Assembly (NCBI RefSeq): GCF_029872055.1
Contig: NZ_JARXNQ010000002.1
Location: forward strand, 248,001 to 312,000
Source: Sulfurimonas sp. C5
Lineage (GTDB): Bacteria; Campylobacterota; Campylobacteria; Campylobacterales; Sulfurimonadaceae
DNA length: 64,000 nucleotides
Direction of reading: 5' to 3'
In this document: positions 1-7,779 of the stretch, piece after piece
How positions within the stretch are numbered: position 1 is the stretch's first letter
Layout: every line of letters starts with the position of its first letter
Translations under genes and position numbers: made by a program
The notes under the pieces: model-generated
Database searches by the model: none
Told to the model about the DNA's origin: nothing
What the model saw: only the letters and a program-made list of their open reading frames with translations

Positions 1-2274
1 GTTCCGAAAATTACAATGGATACTTCAACGGAAGGTTTTTTACATCCAGAAGATCCAATGCTTATCAAATATGAACAGTTCAAAGAGCAGTTCGGTCGTG
101 ATGAGAGGATCTTGATTGCGATCGAAAACGATCATATCTTTTCAATCCCTTTTTTAACGAAGCTTAAAAAACTGCATAAAGAACTTGAAGACAATGTTCC
201 TTATTTAGATGAGGTGACATCACTTGTCAATGTAAGAAATACACGCGGTGAAAAAGATCAGTTAATCGTTGAAGATTTACTGGAAAATTTCCCTCAAACA
301 CAGGCTGATGCTGACAAGATTAAAAGTATTGCTATGGATAATGTTTTTTACAGAGATCTGTTTTTGTCACGCGACGGTAAAATCACTACGATTATGATCG
401 AGACAAAGGCATTTGTTTCTGATAAACAAGAGAGTGTCGATGAGATGTTCAGCGATTTTGATGCACCTGCTGCCGCAGAAGAAGAGCGTAAGCCTCTGAC
501 AGATATGCAAAATGCAGAGATTGTAAAAAAAGTAAGAGAGATCGTAAACAAATATTCAGATGATGACTTTAAGATCTATTATGCAGGAAGTGCTAGTGTT
601 ATGGATGCACTCAAATCTATGATGAAAGAGGATATGCAGAAGTTTACTAGAGTGACGATAGCGATTATCTTAGTTTTCCTTTTTATAATTTTTAGACGTG
701 TAAGTGCTACTGTCTATCCATTACTTGTAATTGTGTTGGCACTCTTAACAACTGTGGGGTCTATGGCTTATTTCGGTGTAGCATTTAAACTTCCTACTCA
801 AATTGTCCCATCGCTTTTAATTGCCGTGAGTGTCGGTGCAACAGTGCATGTACTCTCAATCTTTTTTGACAAGTTTAATGAGAGTAAAGATAAGAAATCT
901 GCAATCACTTTTACACTGGAGCACTCGGGGCTAGCAATTGCAATGACAGGTATAACGACTGCTATCGGTATTGCATCGTTTGCAGGAAGTGAAGTAGCAC
1001 CGATTGCCGATATGGGTAAATTTGCCTCTTTAGGTGTGTTGATTTCGCTGTTCTTAACATTGACACTTTTACCGGCACTGCTGATGATTACTCCGATGAA
1101 GCCAAAACCTGTAGATAAAAAACACTGGCTTGATCATGTGATGGAAAGATTTGCATATTTTCCTACACATCATCCAAAAAGTGTCGTGACGGTGAGTTTG
1201 CTTTTAGTTCTGCTTTCGATTATATTGGCGACAAATATCCGTCTATCTCACTATCCGCTTGAATGGTTTCCAAAAGATGATCCAAATTATGTAGGGACAC
1301 ATTACATAGACAAGAACCTATACGGTTCATTGACTATGGAAGTTGTAGCGGATACAAAACAGCAAAACGGCTGGCAGGATCCAAAACGTCTGCAGGAATT
1401 GGAGAATTTAAACAAAGAGTTAGAAAAATATGATGACGGCAAAGCGTATATCGGAAAGATTATGTCGCTTGATACGATTGTAAAAGAGAGTAACAAAGCA
1501 CTTCATGAAAACAATGAAAGTTTTTATACAATTCCATCGGATCAAGCGCTTGTTTCACAAGAACTGCTTCTTTTTGAAAACAGCGGAAGCGATGATCTTG
1601 AAGATGTTGTAGATTCACAATTTTCAAAACTTCGTGTAACTATTAAGGTGCCTTGGGTAGATAGTATACAGAGTGAAGATATGCTCGAGCATGTGCAAAA
1701 AAGATATAGTGAGACTTTTGCAGATCAAGATGTAACTGTGACGGGAATTATTCCATTATTGGTACACACTTTTACGCAGGCTATCCGCTCATCTGTAGAG
1801 AGTTACATCATTGCATTTACGCTGATTGCAATTACGATGATGTTTATTATGGGTAATGCAAGACTTGGACTTATCTCTATGATTCCAAACCTTACACCTG
1901 TAATTATAGGACTTAGTCTGATGTATATCTATGACATCCCTTTAGATATGTTTACACTTTTAATCGGCTCGATTGCGATCGGACTTGCGGTGGATGATAC
2001 AATTCATTTTATGCATAACTTCAAACGTTACTATTTACGCACAAAAGATGCTGTTTTGGCTGTTGAGAAAACTTTTTACACGACGGGTAAAGCGATGGTT
2101 ATTACAACAATCGTACTTTCACTTGGGTTTTATGCATATATGTTTGGAAAAATGGAAAGCGTACAAAACTTTGGATTTTTAACTGGAAGTGTTATTATCT
2201 TGGCACTTATTGCAGACTTGCTGCTTGCACCTGCACTTATGGTTCTAATTGCAAAAAGAGGATGGATAAAATGA
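1..2274 (+). CDS. RND superfamily (MMPL-type) exporter, 5' truncated by window edge
   Basis: Inner-membrane transporter of the RND/MMPL superfamily, probably moving lipid or another hydrophobic substrate with proton-motive force. The reading frame is open from base 1 and the first in-frame ATG is at base 16. The residues before and after it (VPKIT, then MDTSTEGFLHPEDP) match the region just after the first membrane helix in this family, so the true start lies upstream. A large periplasmic loop is followed by a membrane cluster at about residues 213-405, a second loop, and a second cluster at about 595-750. The motif GLAVDDTIHFMHNF in the second cluster is typical of these exporters. The gene overlaps the next one by ATGA, and the two downstream genes encode a periplasmic and an outer-membrane protein, suggesting one envelope transport pathway. 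The substrate cannot be read from the sequence. Confidence 0.85.
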   Translation, partial: VPKITMDTSTEGFLHPEDPMLIKYEQFKEQFGRDERILIAIENDHIFSIPFLTKLKKLHKELEDNVPYLDEVTSLVNVRNTRGEKDQLIVEDLLENFPQTQADADKIKSIAMDNVFYRDLFLSRDGKITTIMIETKAFVSDKQESVDEMFSDFDAPAAAEEERKPLTDMQNAEIVKKVREIVNKYSDDDFKIYYAGSASVMDALKSMMKEDMQKFTRVTIAIILVFLFIIFRRVSATVYPLLVIVLALLTTVGSMAYFGVAFKLPTQIVPSLLIAVSVGATVHVLSIFFDKFNESKDKKSAITFTLEHSGLAIAMTGITTAIGIASFAGSEVAPIADMGKFASLGVLISLFLTLTLLPALLMITPMKPKPVDKKHWLDHVMERFAYFPTHHPKSVVTVSLLLVLLSIILATNIRLSHYPLEWFPKDDPNYVGTHYIDKNLYGSLTMEVVADTKQQNGWQDPKRLQELENLNKELEKYDDGKAYIGKIMSLDTIVKESNKALHENNESFYTIPSDQALVSQELLLFENSGSDDLEDVVDSQFSKLRVTIKVPWVDSIQSEDMLEHVQKRYSETFADQDVTVTGIIPLLVHTFTQAIRSSVESYIIAFTLIAITMMFIMGNARLGLISMIPNLTPVIIGLSLMYIYDIPLDMFTLLIGSIAIGLAVDDTIHFMHNFKRYYLRTKDAVLAVEKTFYTTGKAMVITTIVLSLGFYAYMFGKMESVQNFGFLTGSVIILALIADLLLAPALMVLIAKRGWIK

Positions 2275-3056
2275 TTAAAAAACTTGGATTAATTTCACTA
2301 TTAGCATTTACGGCTTTAGTACATGCAGACGACAAAGCAAGAGCAATTGCACAAGCTGTGTATGACAGAGATGACGGGAAAACTATTATTCAAGATATGA
2401 AAATGATTTTGATCGATAAAAACTCAAATCAGCGTATACGCTCTATCAAAACATTCGGTAAAGATTTCGGCAAAGATGATTATAAAATCATGTTTTTCAA
2501 AACGCCTGCAGATGTTAAAGACACGGCGTTTTTAACATACGATTATGATGATGCTTCTAAAGATGATGATCAGTGGCTCTATCTTCCGGCTCTGAAAAAA
2601 GTAAAAAGAATTCCTACAAGCGACAAGAGTTCAAGTTTTATGGGAAGTGATTTTTCATATTACGATATGACAAAAAGAAGTGTTGAAGATTATACGTACA
2701 AAATTTTAAAACACGTAGATGTAAGAGGACACGATACAACTATGGTCGAATCTATTCCTGTAAACGATGATGTGGTCGAAGAGTCGGGCTATGTCAAAAC
2801 TATAGGACTCGTTCGTGAAGATATAGACATGGTTGTACGCTCAATAGGTTTTTTAAAAAATGGAGAAACGAAATATCTTGATGTAACAAAAATGCATAAA
2901 CAAGACGGTGTTTGGGTGATTGATGAGATGGTAATGACAACAAAACAGGGAAAAACTACATTGCATCAAACGATTTTACAGTTTAGCAACATAGAGGTAA
3001 ACAAACCGATAGATGATGATGTCTTTACTACAAGAAGATTGGAAAAAGGGCTGTAG
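2271..3056 (+). CDS. LolA-like outer membrane lipoprotein-sorting family protein
   Basis: Periplasmic protein of 261 residues, of the outer-membrane lipoprotein-sorting (LolA-like) family often found beside RND/MMPL exporters. The signal peptide is MIKKLGLISLLAFTALVHA, with cleavage expected before DDKARAIA. The mature part has the family look: alternating short strands, DDQWLYLPALKKVKRIP, a GSDFSYYDM segment and a C-terminal FTTRRLEKGL. I chose the ATG at 2271, which overlaps the exporter stop as ATGA, over the ATG three codons upstream. The next gene starts directly after the stop codon. A role in shuttling a hydrophobic molecule between the exporter and the outer-membrane protein is inference from context. 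Confidence 0.75.
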   Translation: MIKKLGLISLLAFTALVHADDKARAIAQAVYDRDDGKTIIQDMKMILIDKNSNQRIRSIKTFGKDFGKDDYKIMFFKTPADVKDTAFLTYDYDDASKDDDQWLYLPALKKVKRIPTSDKSSSFMGSDFSYYDMTKRSVEDYTYKILKHVDVRGHDTTMVESIPVNDDVVEESGYVKTIGLVREDIDMVVRSIGFLKNGETKYLDVTKMHKQDGVWVIDEMVMTTKQGKTTLHQTILQFSNIEVNKPIDDDVFTTRRLEKGL

Positions 3057-4343
3057 TTGCTTAGATTATCACTTGCCGTAGTTTTACTGAGCAGCGTAGT
3101 TATAGCTGATGACTTAGATGCATTTATGGATGGTTTTGATGAGACACCTGTAGTTAAAGCAACTCCAAAGCAGAATAAAGAAAAAAGCTTTTCTTTGCAA
3201 AAGTATGGAATAGAAGGGGAATTGAAACAGGAGTTTGCTTACAGTTATCAAAATGAAGCTCCACACGATAAACTTTCTTCACTGAGAACCTCTTTGTTTC
3301 TGGAATATAATCAAGACTTAGGTGAAAGCTTTAAATTCAAAGTAAATGCTAATTCATTTTATGATTTTTCTTATTTGGCAAAAGGGCGTGATAAATTTAC
3401 TAAGGAAGAACTTGATTCATTAGAGAGTGAAGTCGAACTTTTTGATGCTTATATTCAAGGGACTCTTTTGGAGAACCTTGATATAAAACTTGGTCGTCAA
3501 GTAGTTGTATGGGGTAAAAGCGATACTATTCGCGTAGTTGATGTACTCAACCCACTGGATAACAGACGTCCTGGTATGGTAGACATAGAAGATTTACGTT
3601 TAAGTATGACTATGGCTAAGTTTGATTATTACTATGAGAACTGGAGTATTACACCGATAATCATACTTGAACAACGTGAAGATAAACTACCTCCTTTTGG
3701 CGGAGATTTTAACCCTTCGCCTGTAAAAGTAGGTGGACAAAAAAAACCAAATAAGATTACGTATGCTTTGAATGTTTCGGGAGAATTTACAGGGTTTGAT
3801 CTGGATTTTTATTTTGCAGATGTGTATCCGAATTTTGAGTTTTATCCACGAAATGATGTGAATATAGAAAATAAAATTACTATGTATGGAGCTGCGGCAA
3901 CAGTAGTAAGCGGTAGCTGGCTGTTTAAAACAGAACTGGCATATAATAAAAATTATAGATATCTACAGTTAGCAAATCAAAAGCTTGATAGATTTGATGC
4001 TCTAGTAGGTTTGGAGTATAATGGTATAGCCGATACAACCATCTCTTTAGATTTAGCAGATAAATATTTTGTAAAAGATTACGGCTTGAAACAACATAAT
4101 TATCAAGGGGCACTAAGAATAACATCAGACTTTATGCATGATACATTGCATCTAAATTATTTGTTCAATGCTTTTGGAGACAGGTTTGATAAAGGCGGTT
4201 ATCAAAGAGTATGGATTGAGTATGATGTGACAGACAGTATAAAAACAACATTTGGAGTAGTAGATTATTTAGGCGGCAATGCATTTTTTGATTCCATAGA
4301 GGACAACGATATGCTTTTTGGTGACATTTCTTACAATTTTTGA
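3057..4343 (+). CDS. Outer-membrane beta-barrel protein (DUF1302-like)
   Basis: Predicted outer-membrane protein of 428 residues. It starts at a TTG directly after the previous stop; a purine-rich AAAAAGGG lies at a suitable distance inside the upstream gene. The signal peptide MLRLSLAVVLLSSVVIA is followed by an acidic linker and then a series of amphipathic strands with alternating aromatic residues. It ends in an aromatic residue (SYNF), as barrel proteins recognised by the BAM machinery do. KLGRQVVVWGKSDTIRVVDVLNP resembles the conserved core of DUF1302-type proteins, which are repeatedly encoded beside RND/MMPL exporters. I read it as the outer-membrane end of the pathway formed with the two upstream genes. 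The family name is by eye and not certain. Confidence 0.7.
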   Translation: MLRLSLAVVLLSSVVIADDLDAFMDGFDETPVVKATPKQNKEKSFSLQKYGIEGELKQEFAYSYQNEAPHDKLSSLRTSLFLEYNQDLGESFKFKVNANSFYDFSYLAKGRDKFTKEELDSLESEVELFDAYIQGTLLENLDIKLGRQVVVWGKSDTIRVVDVLNPLDNRRPGMVDIEDLRLSMTMAKFDYYYENWSITPIIILEQREDKLPPFGGDFNPSPVKVGGQKKPNKITYALNVSGEFTGFDLDFYFADVYPNFEFYPRNDVNIENKITMYGAAATVVSGSWLFKTELAYNKNYRYLQLANQKLDRFDALVGLEYNGIADTTISLDLADKYFVKDYGLKQHNYQGALRITSDFMHDTLHLNYLFNAFGDRFDKGGYQRVWIEYDVTDSIKTTFGVVDYLGGNAFFDSIEDNDMLFGDISYNF

Positions 4344-4465
4344 TGTTTTTTTCATAAAATATTACAAATCTACACACTTTTATCTTCTCTATTTTTTATG
4401 TGTTGCAAAATGTGACACATAAAATTTCTTTTTCCCAAAAAAACTTTTTTTAATACTCTTTTTGA

Positions 4466-4471
4466 TATAGT
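4466..4471 (+). promoter_or_regulatory. Candidate -10 box for the nuo operon
   Basis: TATAGT inside a T-rich stretch, as in Campylobacterota sigma-70 promoters, which often lack a clear -35. Transcription from here would give a leader of about 125 bases before nuoA that includes the inverted repeat at 4484-4545. The rest of the 259-base gap 4344-4602 holds no convincing gene. No clear terminator follows the upstream operon. Confidence 0.35.
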
Positions 4472-4483
4472 GCATTAACTGTT

Positions 4484-4545
4484 TTTTCTAATGTCCAAAG
4501 AACCCTCTGTATGCTTAACAGATAGTGTTTATTGACGTTAGAAAA
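4484..4545 (+). repeat. 12-bp inverted repeat with nested hairpin in the nuo leader
   Basis: TTTTCTAATGTC at 4484-4495 pairs with GACGTTAGAAAA at 4534-4545, with one G-T pair. Between the arms lies a second small hairpin, TCTGT (4506-4510) with ACAGA (4518-4522). No T-run follows, so it is not a normal terminator. It could be a regulatory mRNA structure or a protein-binding site. Confidence 0.5.
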
Positions 4546-4602
4546 CAAATATAAAAAAGGGTTACGACAAGGAGTAACTTCTTATTTGAAAAGGTAGGTT
4601 AT

Positions 4603-4992
4603 ATGGAGCATATTAGTACTGCAAATCCGTATTTTGGGGTATTTGTACTTTTTGTTATAACATTTGGTGCTTTTATAGCAACGACAGTAATCGCAAGATT
4701 AGCGAGTCGTGCATTAGCTGCAAAAGATACTGAAAAAATTAAACTTTCTGTGTATGAGTGTGGACCTGAGGTAACGAAACAACCAAACAGAGTTTCACCA
4801 CAGTTCTATCTCTTTGCACTATTATTTTTACTATTTGATGTTGAAATCGTATTTATGTTCCCATGGGCAGTAGATTTTAAAGTACTCGGATGGTTTGGAT
4901 TTGCTGAGATGATTATGTTCATCCTATTATTAGCAATCGGTTTTGTATACGCATGGAAAAAAGGAGCGCTAGAATGGCACAACATAAAGTAA
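4603..4992 (+). CDS. nuoA: NADH-quinone oxidoreductase subunit A
   Basis: Small membrane subunit of complex I (129 residues), lying near the quinone-binding junction between the peripheral arm and membrane arm. Three membrane helices are visible at about residues 8-32, 65-90 and 95-117. Family signatures are the loop SVYECGPE, with the conserved cysteine, and [15 protein letters not shown]. An AAGG/TAGG element lies just before the ATG. It is the first gene of the nuo operon and overlaps nuoB by 19 bases. Confidence 0.95.
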   Translation: MEHISTANPYFGVFVLFVITFGAFIATTVIARLASRALAAKDTEKIKLSVYECGPEVTKQPNRVSPQFYLFALLFLLFDVEIVFMFPWAVDFKVLGWFGFAEMIMFILLLAIGFVYAWKKGALEWHNIK

Positions 4993-5483
4993 ATTATACA
5001 CAAGACGGTGGTTTACCGGTAGCACTTACATCAATTGATAAAGTGGTAAACTGGGGTCGTTCGAACTCACTTTGGGCAATGACATACGGTCTTGCTTGTT
5101 GTGGTATCGAGATGATGGCAGCTGGTGCATCGAGATATGACTTTGACCGTTACGGAACAATCTTCCGTGCATCACCTCGTCAATCTGATGTGATGATTGT
5201 TGCCGGAACTCTTACAAAAAAACACGCAGAGTTCATTAAGCGTCTTTACGATCAAATGACTGAGCCTAGATGGGTAATCTCTATGGGTTCATGTGCAAAT
5301 ACAGGTGGTATGTTCAATACATACGCAACTGTACAAGGGTGTGACAGAGTTATCCCTGTTGACCTTTATTTACCAGGGTGTGCACCGAGACCTGAAACAT
5401 TACAATACGGTGTAATGTTATTACAACAAAAAATTCGTGCACAAAAAGCGGGTAAAGCACAAAAAGCAAAAAGGTTAATGTAA
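4974..5483 (+). CDS. nuoB: NADH-quinone oxidoreductase subunit B
   Basis: Carries cluster N2, the [4Fe-4S] centre that reduces quinone. With the chosen start the protein has 169 residues and the four expected ligands: Cys42-Cys43 (LACCGIEMM), Cys107 (MGSCANTGG) and Cys136 (PGCAPRPE). An in-frame ATG exists seven codons upstream. The ATG at 4974 has a clean AAGGAG at 4961-4966 and gives the usual N-terminus MAQHKVNY, so I prefer it. The start lies inside nuoA, and the stop overlaps the nuoC start as TAATG, so translation is probably coupled. Confidence 0.95.
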   Translation: MAQHKVNYTQDGGLPVALTSIDKVVNWGRSNSLWAMTYGLACCGIEMMAAGASRYDFDRYGTIFRASPRQSDVMIVAGTLTKKHAEFIKRLYDQMTEPRWVISMGSCANTGGMFNTYATVQGCDRVIPVDLYLPGCAPRPETLQYGVMLLQQKIRAQKAGKAQKAKRLM

Positions 5484-6289
5484 TGAGAGCATATACACCA
5501 AAAGATGATGTACAAGCAAAAGCTTACTATACAGACAGATTTTATGTAGCACCGCAAGTACCTAAAACTCCTGTTGAAGATGATGCTGTATTTGCAGCTG
5601 ATTTAGCAGCGATCAAAGCTAAATTTGAAGTAAGCGATGCATATATTCAAGTTGAGCAAATGGTTGTTTATATCAATGCTAAAGATATTTACGGTGTACT
5701 TGAACTTATGAGAGACGAGTTAGAATATACTCAACTTTCAGAGTTAAGTGCTATTGATTGGTTAGCAAAAGACGGAACTTTCGAGATCTTCTACCAAATG
5801 CTTTCAATGACTAAACGTAAACGTATCCGTATCAAATATTTCATTAAAGAGGGTCAAGCTGTTGATTCTGTTGAAAAACTTTTCAGATCAGCTGACTGGT
5901 CAGAGCGTGAAATGTTCGACATGTTCGGTATCGAAGCTAACGGCCACCCGTTTATGAAACGTATCCTTATGCCTTACGACTGGCAAGGATTCCCACTTCG
6001 TAAAACGTATCCATTAGAGGGTGATGAATTCGCTGCTTGGTATGAAGTTGATAAAATCTACGGTAAAGAAGCTCGTGATATTATCGGCCCTGAACTTCGT
6101 GATACTGCAAGAATTGACAGATACGATTCTGAGCGTTTTGCCCGTCTTGGTTTTGAAGTTCCAAAAGGTACTGAGATCACTGATGATATGGAAAAAACAG
6201 TTCAAGATTATCAAGAAGAGGGCGGAGTGTTCCTCATCAAAAAATATACAAAAGAGTCATCAAAAGTTATTGATGATCCGCAAAGATAG
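5483..6289 (+). CDS. nuoC: NADH-quinone oxidoreductase subunit C (30 kDa)
   Basis: Hydrophilic subunit of the complex I peripheral arm, 268 residues. The family signature is present as WSEREMFDMFGIEANGHPF followed by DWQGFPLRKTYPLEG. An N-terminal extension of roughly 50 residues precedes the core and a charged tail follows it, as in relatives from this phylum. It is a separate protein from NuoD, unlike the enterobacterial NuoCD fusion. The start codon shares its A with the nuoB stop, and nuoD follows after 12 bases. Confidence 0.94.
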   Translation: MRAYTPKDDVQAKAYYTDRFYVAPQVPKTPVEDDAVFAADLAAIKAKFEVSDAYIQVEQMVVYINAKDIYGVLELMRDELEYTQLSELSAIDWLAKDGTFEIFYQMLSMTKRKRIRIKYFIKEGQAVDSVEKLFRSADWSEREMFDMFGIEANGHPFMKRILMPYDWQGFPLRKTYPLEGDEFAAWYEVDKIYGKEARDIIGPELRDTARIDRYDSERFARLGFEVPKGTEITDDMEKTVQDYQEEGGVFLIKKYTKESSKVIDDPQR

Positions 6290-6301
6290 GGTGGTAAAGA
6301 T

Positions 6302-7543
6302 ATGGCACAAGTAAAAAACAGATTAACACCGTTTTTTGAAAACATTACATTCGACAGAGAAGATAATGAGCTTATATTAAACTTCGGTCCACAGCACCCG
6401 TCTGCTCACGGACAGTTACGTTTAATGCTTCATCTTCAACAAGAGCAAATTACAAAAGCACATCCGGATATCGGATACCTTCACCGTGGTATGGAGAAGA
6501 TGGCTGAAAATATGATTTACAACGAGTTTATGCCTACTACTGACCGTATGGATTATATCGCTTCATCTTCAAATAACTATGGATTTGCACTTGCAGTTGA
6601 AAAACTGATCGGACTTGACGTTCCTCGTCGTGCAAAAGTTATCCGTATGATGCTTTTAGAGATCAACCGTTTAATGTCTCACCTATTCTGGTTAGCGACT
6701 ACGGCTCTTGATATCGGTGCGATGACAATTTTCTTATTTGCATTCCGTGAGAGAGAATACTTAATGGATATTATCGAAGGTTACTGTGGTGCTCGTTTAA
6801 CTCACGCTGCTATCCGTATCGGTGGTGTACCTTTAGATATTCAAGATGATTTCTTACAACAACTAAGAACTTTCTTAGATAAATTACCTCAAAACATCAA
6901 AGATTACGAAGATCTACTGGATTCTAACCGTATCTGGAGAATGAGAATGGAAGATGTTGGAACAATTCCAACAGAGATGGCACTTTCTTGGGGTTGTACA
7001 GGTCCAATGCTAAGAGCTTCAGGTGTAGCATGGGATATCCGTAAAGAGGAACCTTACGAATTATACGATGAAGTAGAATTTAATGTACCTTTCTCTGACA
7101 AGGGTGACAACTTTGCACGTTACCGTATCTATATGGAAGAGATGAGAGAGTCTGCAAAGATTCTTTATCAAACAATAGAGATGTATGAGAAATGTGTTAA
7201 AGATGGTCAAACTGAATTAATGGCTCATGCACCTAAATATATCTCTGCTCCTAAGCTGGATATCATGACGCAAAACTACTCTTTAATGCAACACTTTGTA
7301 CTTGTAACACAAGGTATGAGACCACCGGTTGGTGAAGTGTATGTTCCGACTGAATCTCCAAAAGGTGAGCTTGGATACTACATTAATTCTCAAGGCGGAC
7401 CGTACCCGTACAGACTTAAATTACGTGCGCCTTCATTCTGGCATACAGGAATTTTAACTGACCTTTTACCTGGTCACTATATTCCGGATGTTGTTTCTAT
7501 TATTGGTACAACAAACATCGTATTTGGTGAGGTAGATAGATAA
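6302..7543 (+). CDS. nuoD: NADH-quinone oxidoreductase subunit D (49 kDa)
   Basis: Forms the quinone pocket together with NuoB. It has 413 residues, a normal length. Visible signatures are [16 protein letters not shown] near residue 30 (the His region at the quinone headgroup site), [16 protein letters not shown], the central [17 protein letters not shown] and a C-terminal [18 protein letters not shown]. Relatives include the large subunit of [NiFe] hydrogenases, but the hydrogenase metal-binding cysteine pairs are absent here. The stop overlaps the next start as TAATG. Confidence 0.96.
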   Translation: MAQVKNRLTPFFENITFDREDNELILNFGPQHPSAHGQLRLMLHLQQEQITKAHPDIGYLHRGMEKMAENMIYNEFMPTTDRMDYIASSSNNYGFALAVEKLIGLDVPRRAKVIRMMLLEINRLMSHLFWLATTALDIGAMTIFLFAFREREYLMDIIEGYCGARLTHAAIRIGGVPLDIQDDFLQQLRTFLDKLPQNIKDYEDLLDSNRIWRMRMEDVGTIPTEMALSWGCTGPMLRASGVAWDIRKEEPYELYDEVEFNVPFSDKGDNFARYRIYMEEMRESAKILYQTIEMYEKCVKDGQTELMAHAPKYISAPKLDIMTQNYSLMQHFVLVTQGMRPPVGEVYVPTESPKGELGYYINSQGGPYPYRLKLRAPSFWHTGILTDLLPGHYIPDVVSIIGTTNIVFGEVDR

Positions 7544-7770
7544 TGAAAAGATATGATCTAAGACATTTAAAAAATGATTTTGAACCTCGTATGAAAGAGA
7601 TTTTAGGTGAAACTCACAAAGCAAATGAGACACTTATTTTTCTTTTTGAAATTGGTGATTTTACACCTGTACAAAGAAGTGCAGATCTAGTAAAAGAATG
7701 TGGTTGGGAGTTATATAACTCTTTAAAGTTTAACGAAGTTGACTGGACTATCGTTGTTAAAAAAGATTAG
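7543..7770 (+). CDS. Small protein in the NuoE position of complex I
   Basis: A 75-residue protein lying exactly where nuoE would be. It is too short for NuoE (about 160 residues) and lacks the four cysteines of the NuoE [2Fe-2S] cluster; its only cysteine is in KECGWELYNS. The fold looks like a small alpha/beta unit ending in VDWTIVVKKD. Campylobacter and Helicobacter carry a similar small gene at this place (the Cj1575 type), where true NuoE and NuoF are missing. It overlaps nuoD and is followed after 9 bases by the flavoprotein gene, so it is probably a structural partner of that protein. Its biochemical role is unknown. Confidence 0.85.
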   Translation: MKRYDLRHLKNDFEPRMKEILGETHKANETLIFLFEIGDFTPVQRSADLVKECGWELYNSLKFNEVDWTIVVKKD

Positions 7771-7779
7771 GAATTTGTT

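Noticed and set aside
4532-4555. TTGACG followed by TATAAA as a sigma-70 promoter for nuoA
   Set aside because: The spacing is 12 bases instead of about 17, and TTGACG forms part of the inverted repeat. The TATAGT at 4466 is a better candidate.
4569-4597. Three-codon leader ORF (TTG AAA AGG TAG) behind AAGGAG, before nuoA
   Set aside because: Too short to support without data; the AAGGAG may be chance in purine-rich DNA.
6021-6314. 97-codon plus-strand frame overlapping nuoC and the start of nuoD
   Set aside because: Out of frame within nuoC; the nuoC motifs continue through the same bases.
7543-7770. Truncated or frameshifted nuoE
   Set aside because: The 75-aa protein is intact, has proper overlaps on both sides, and similar short genes occupy this place in related bacteria.
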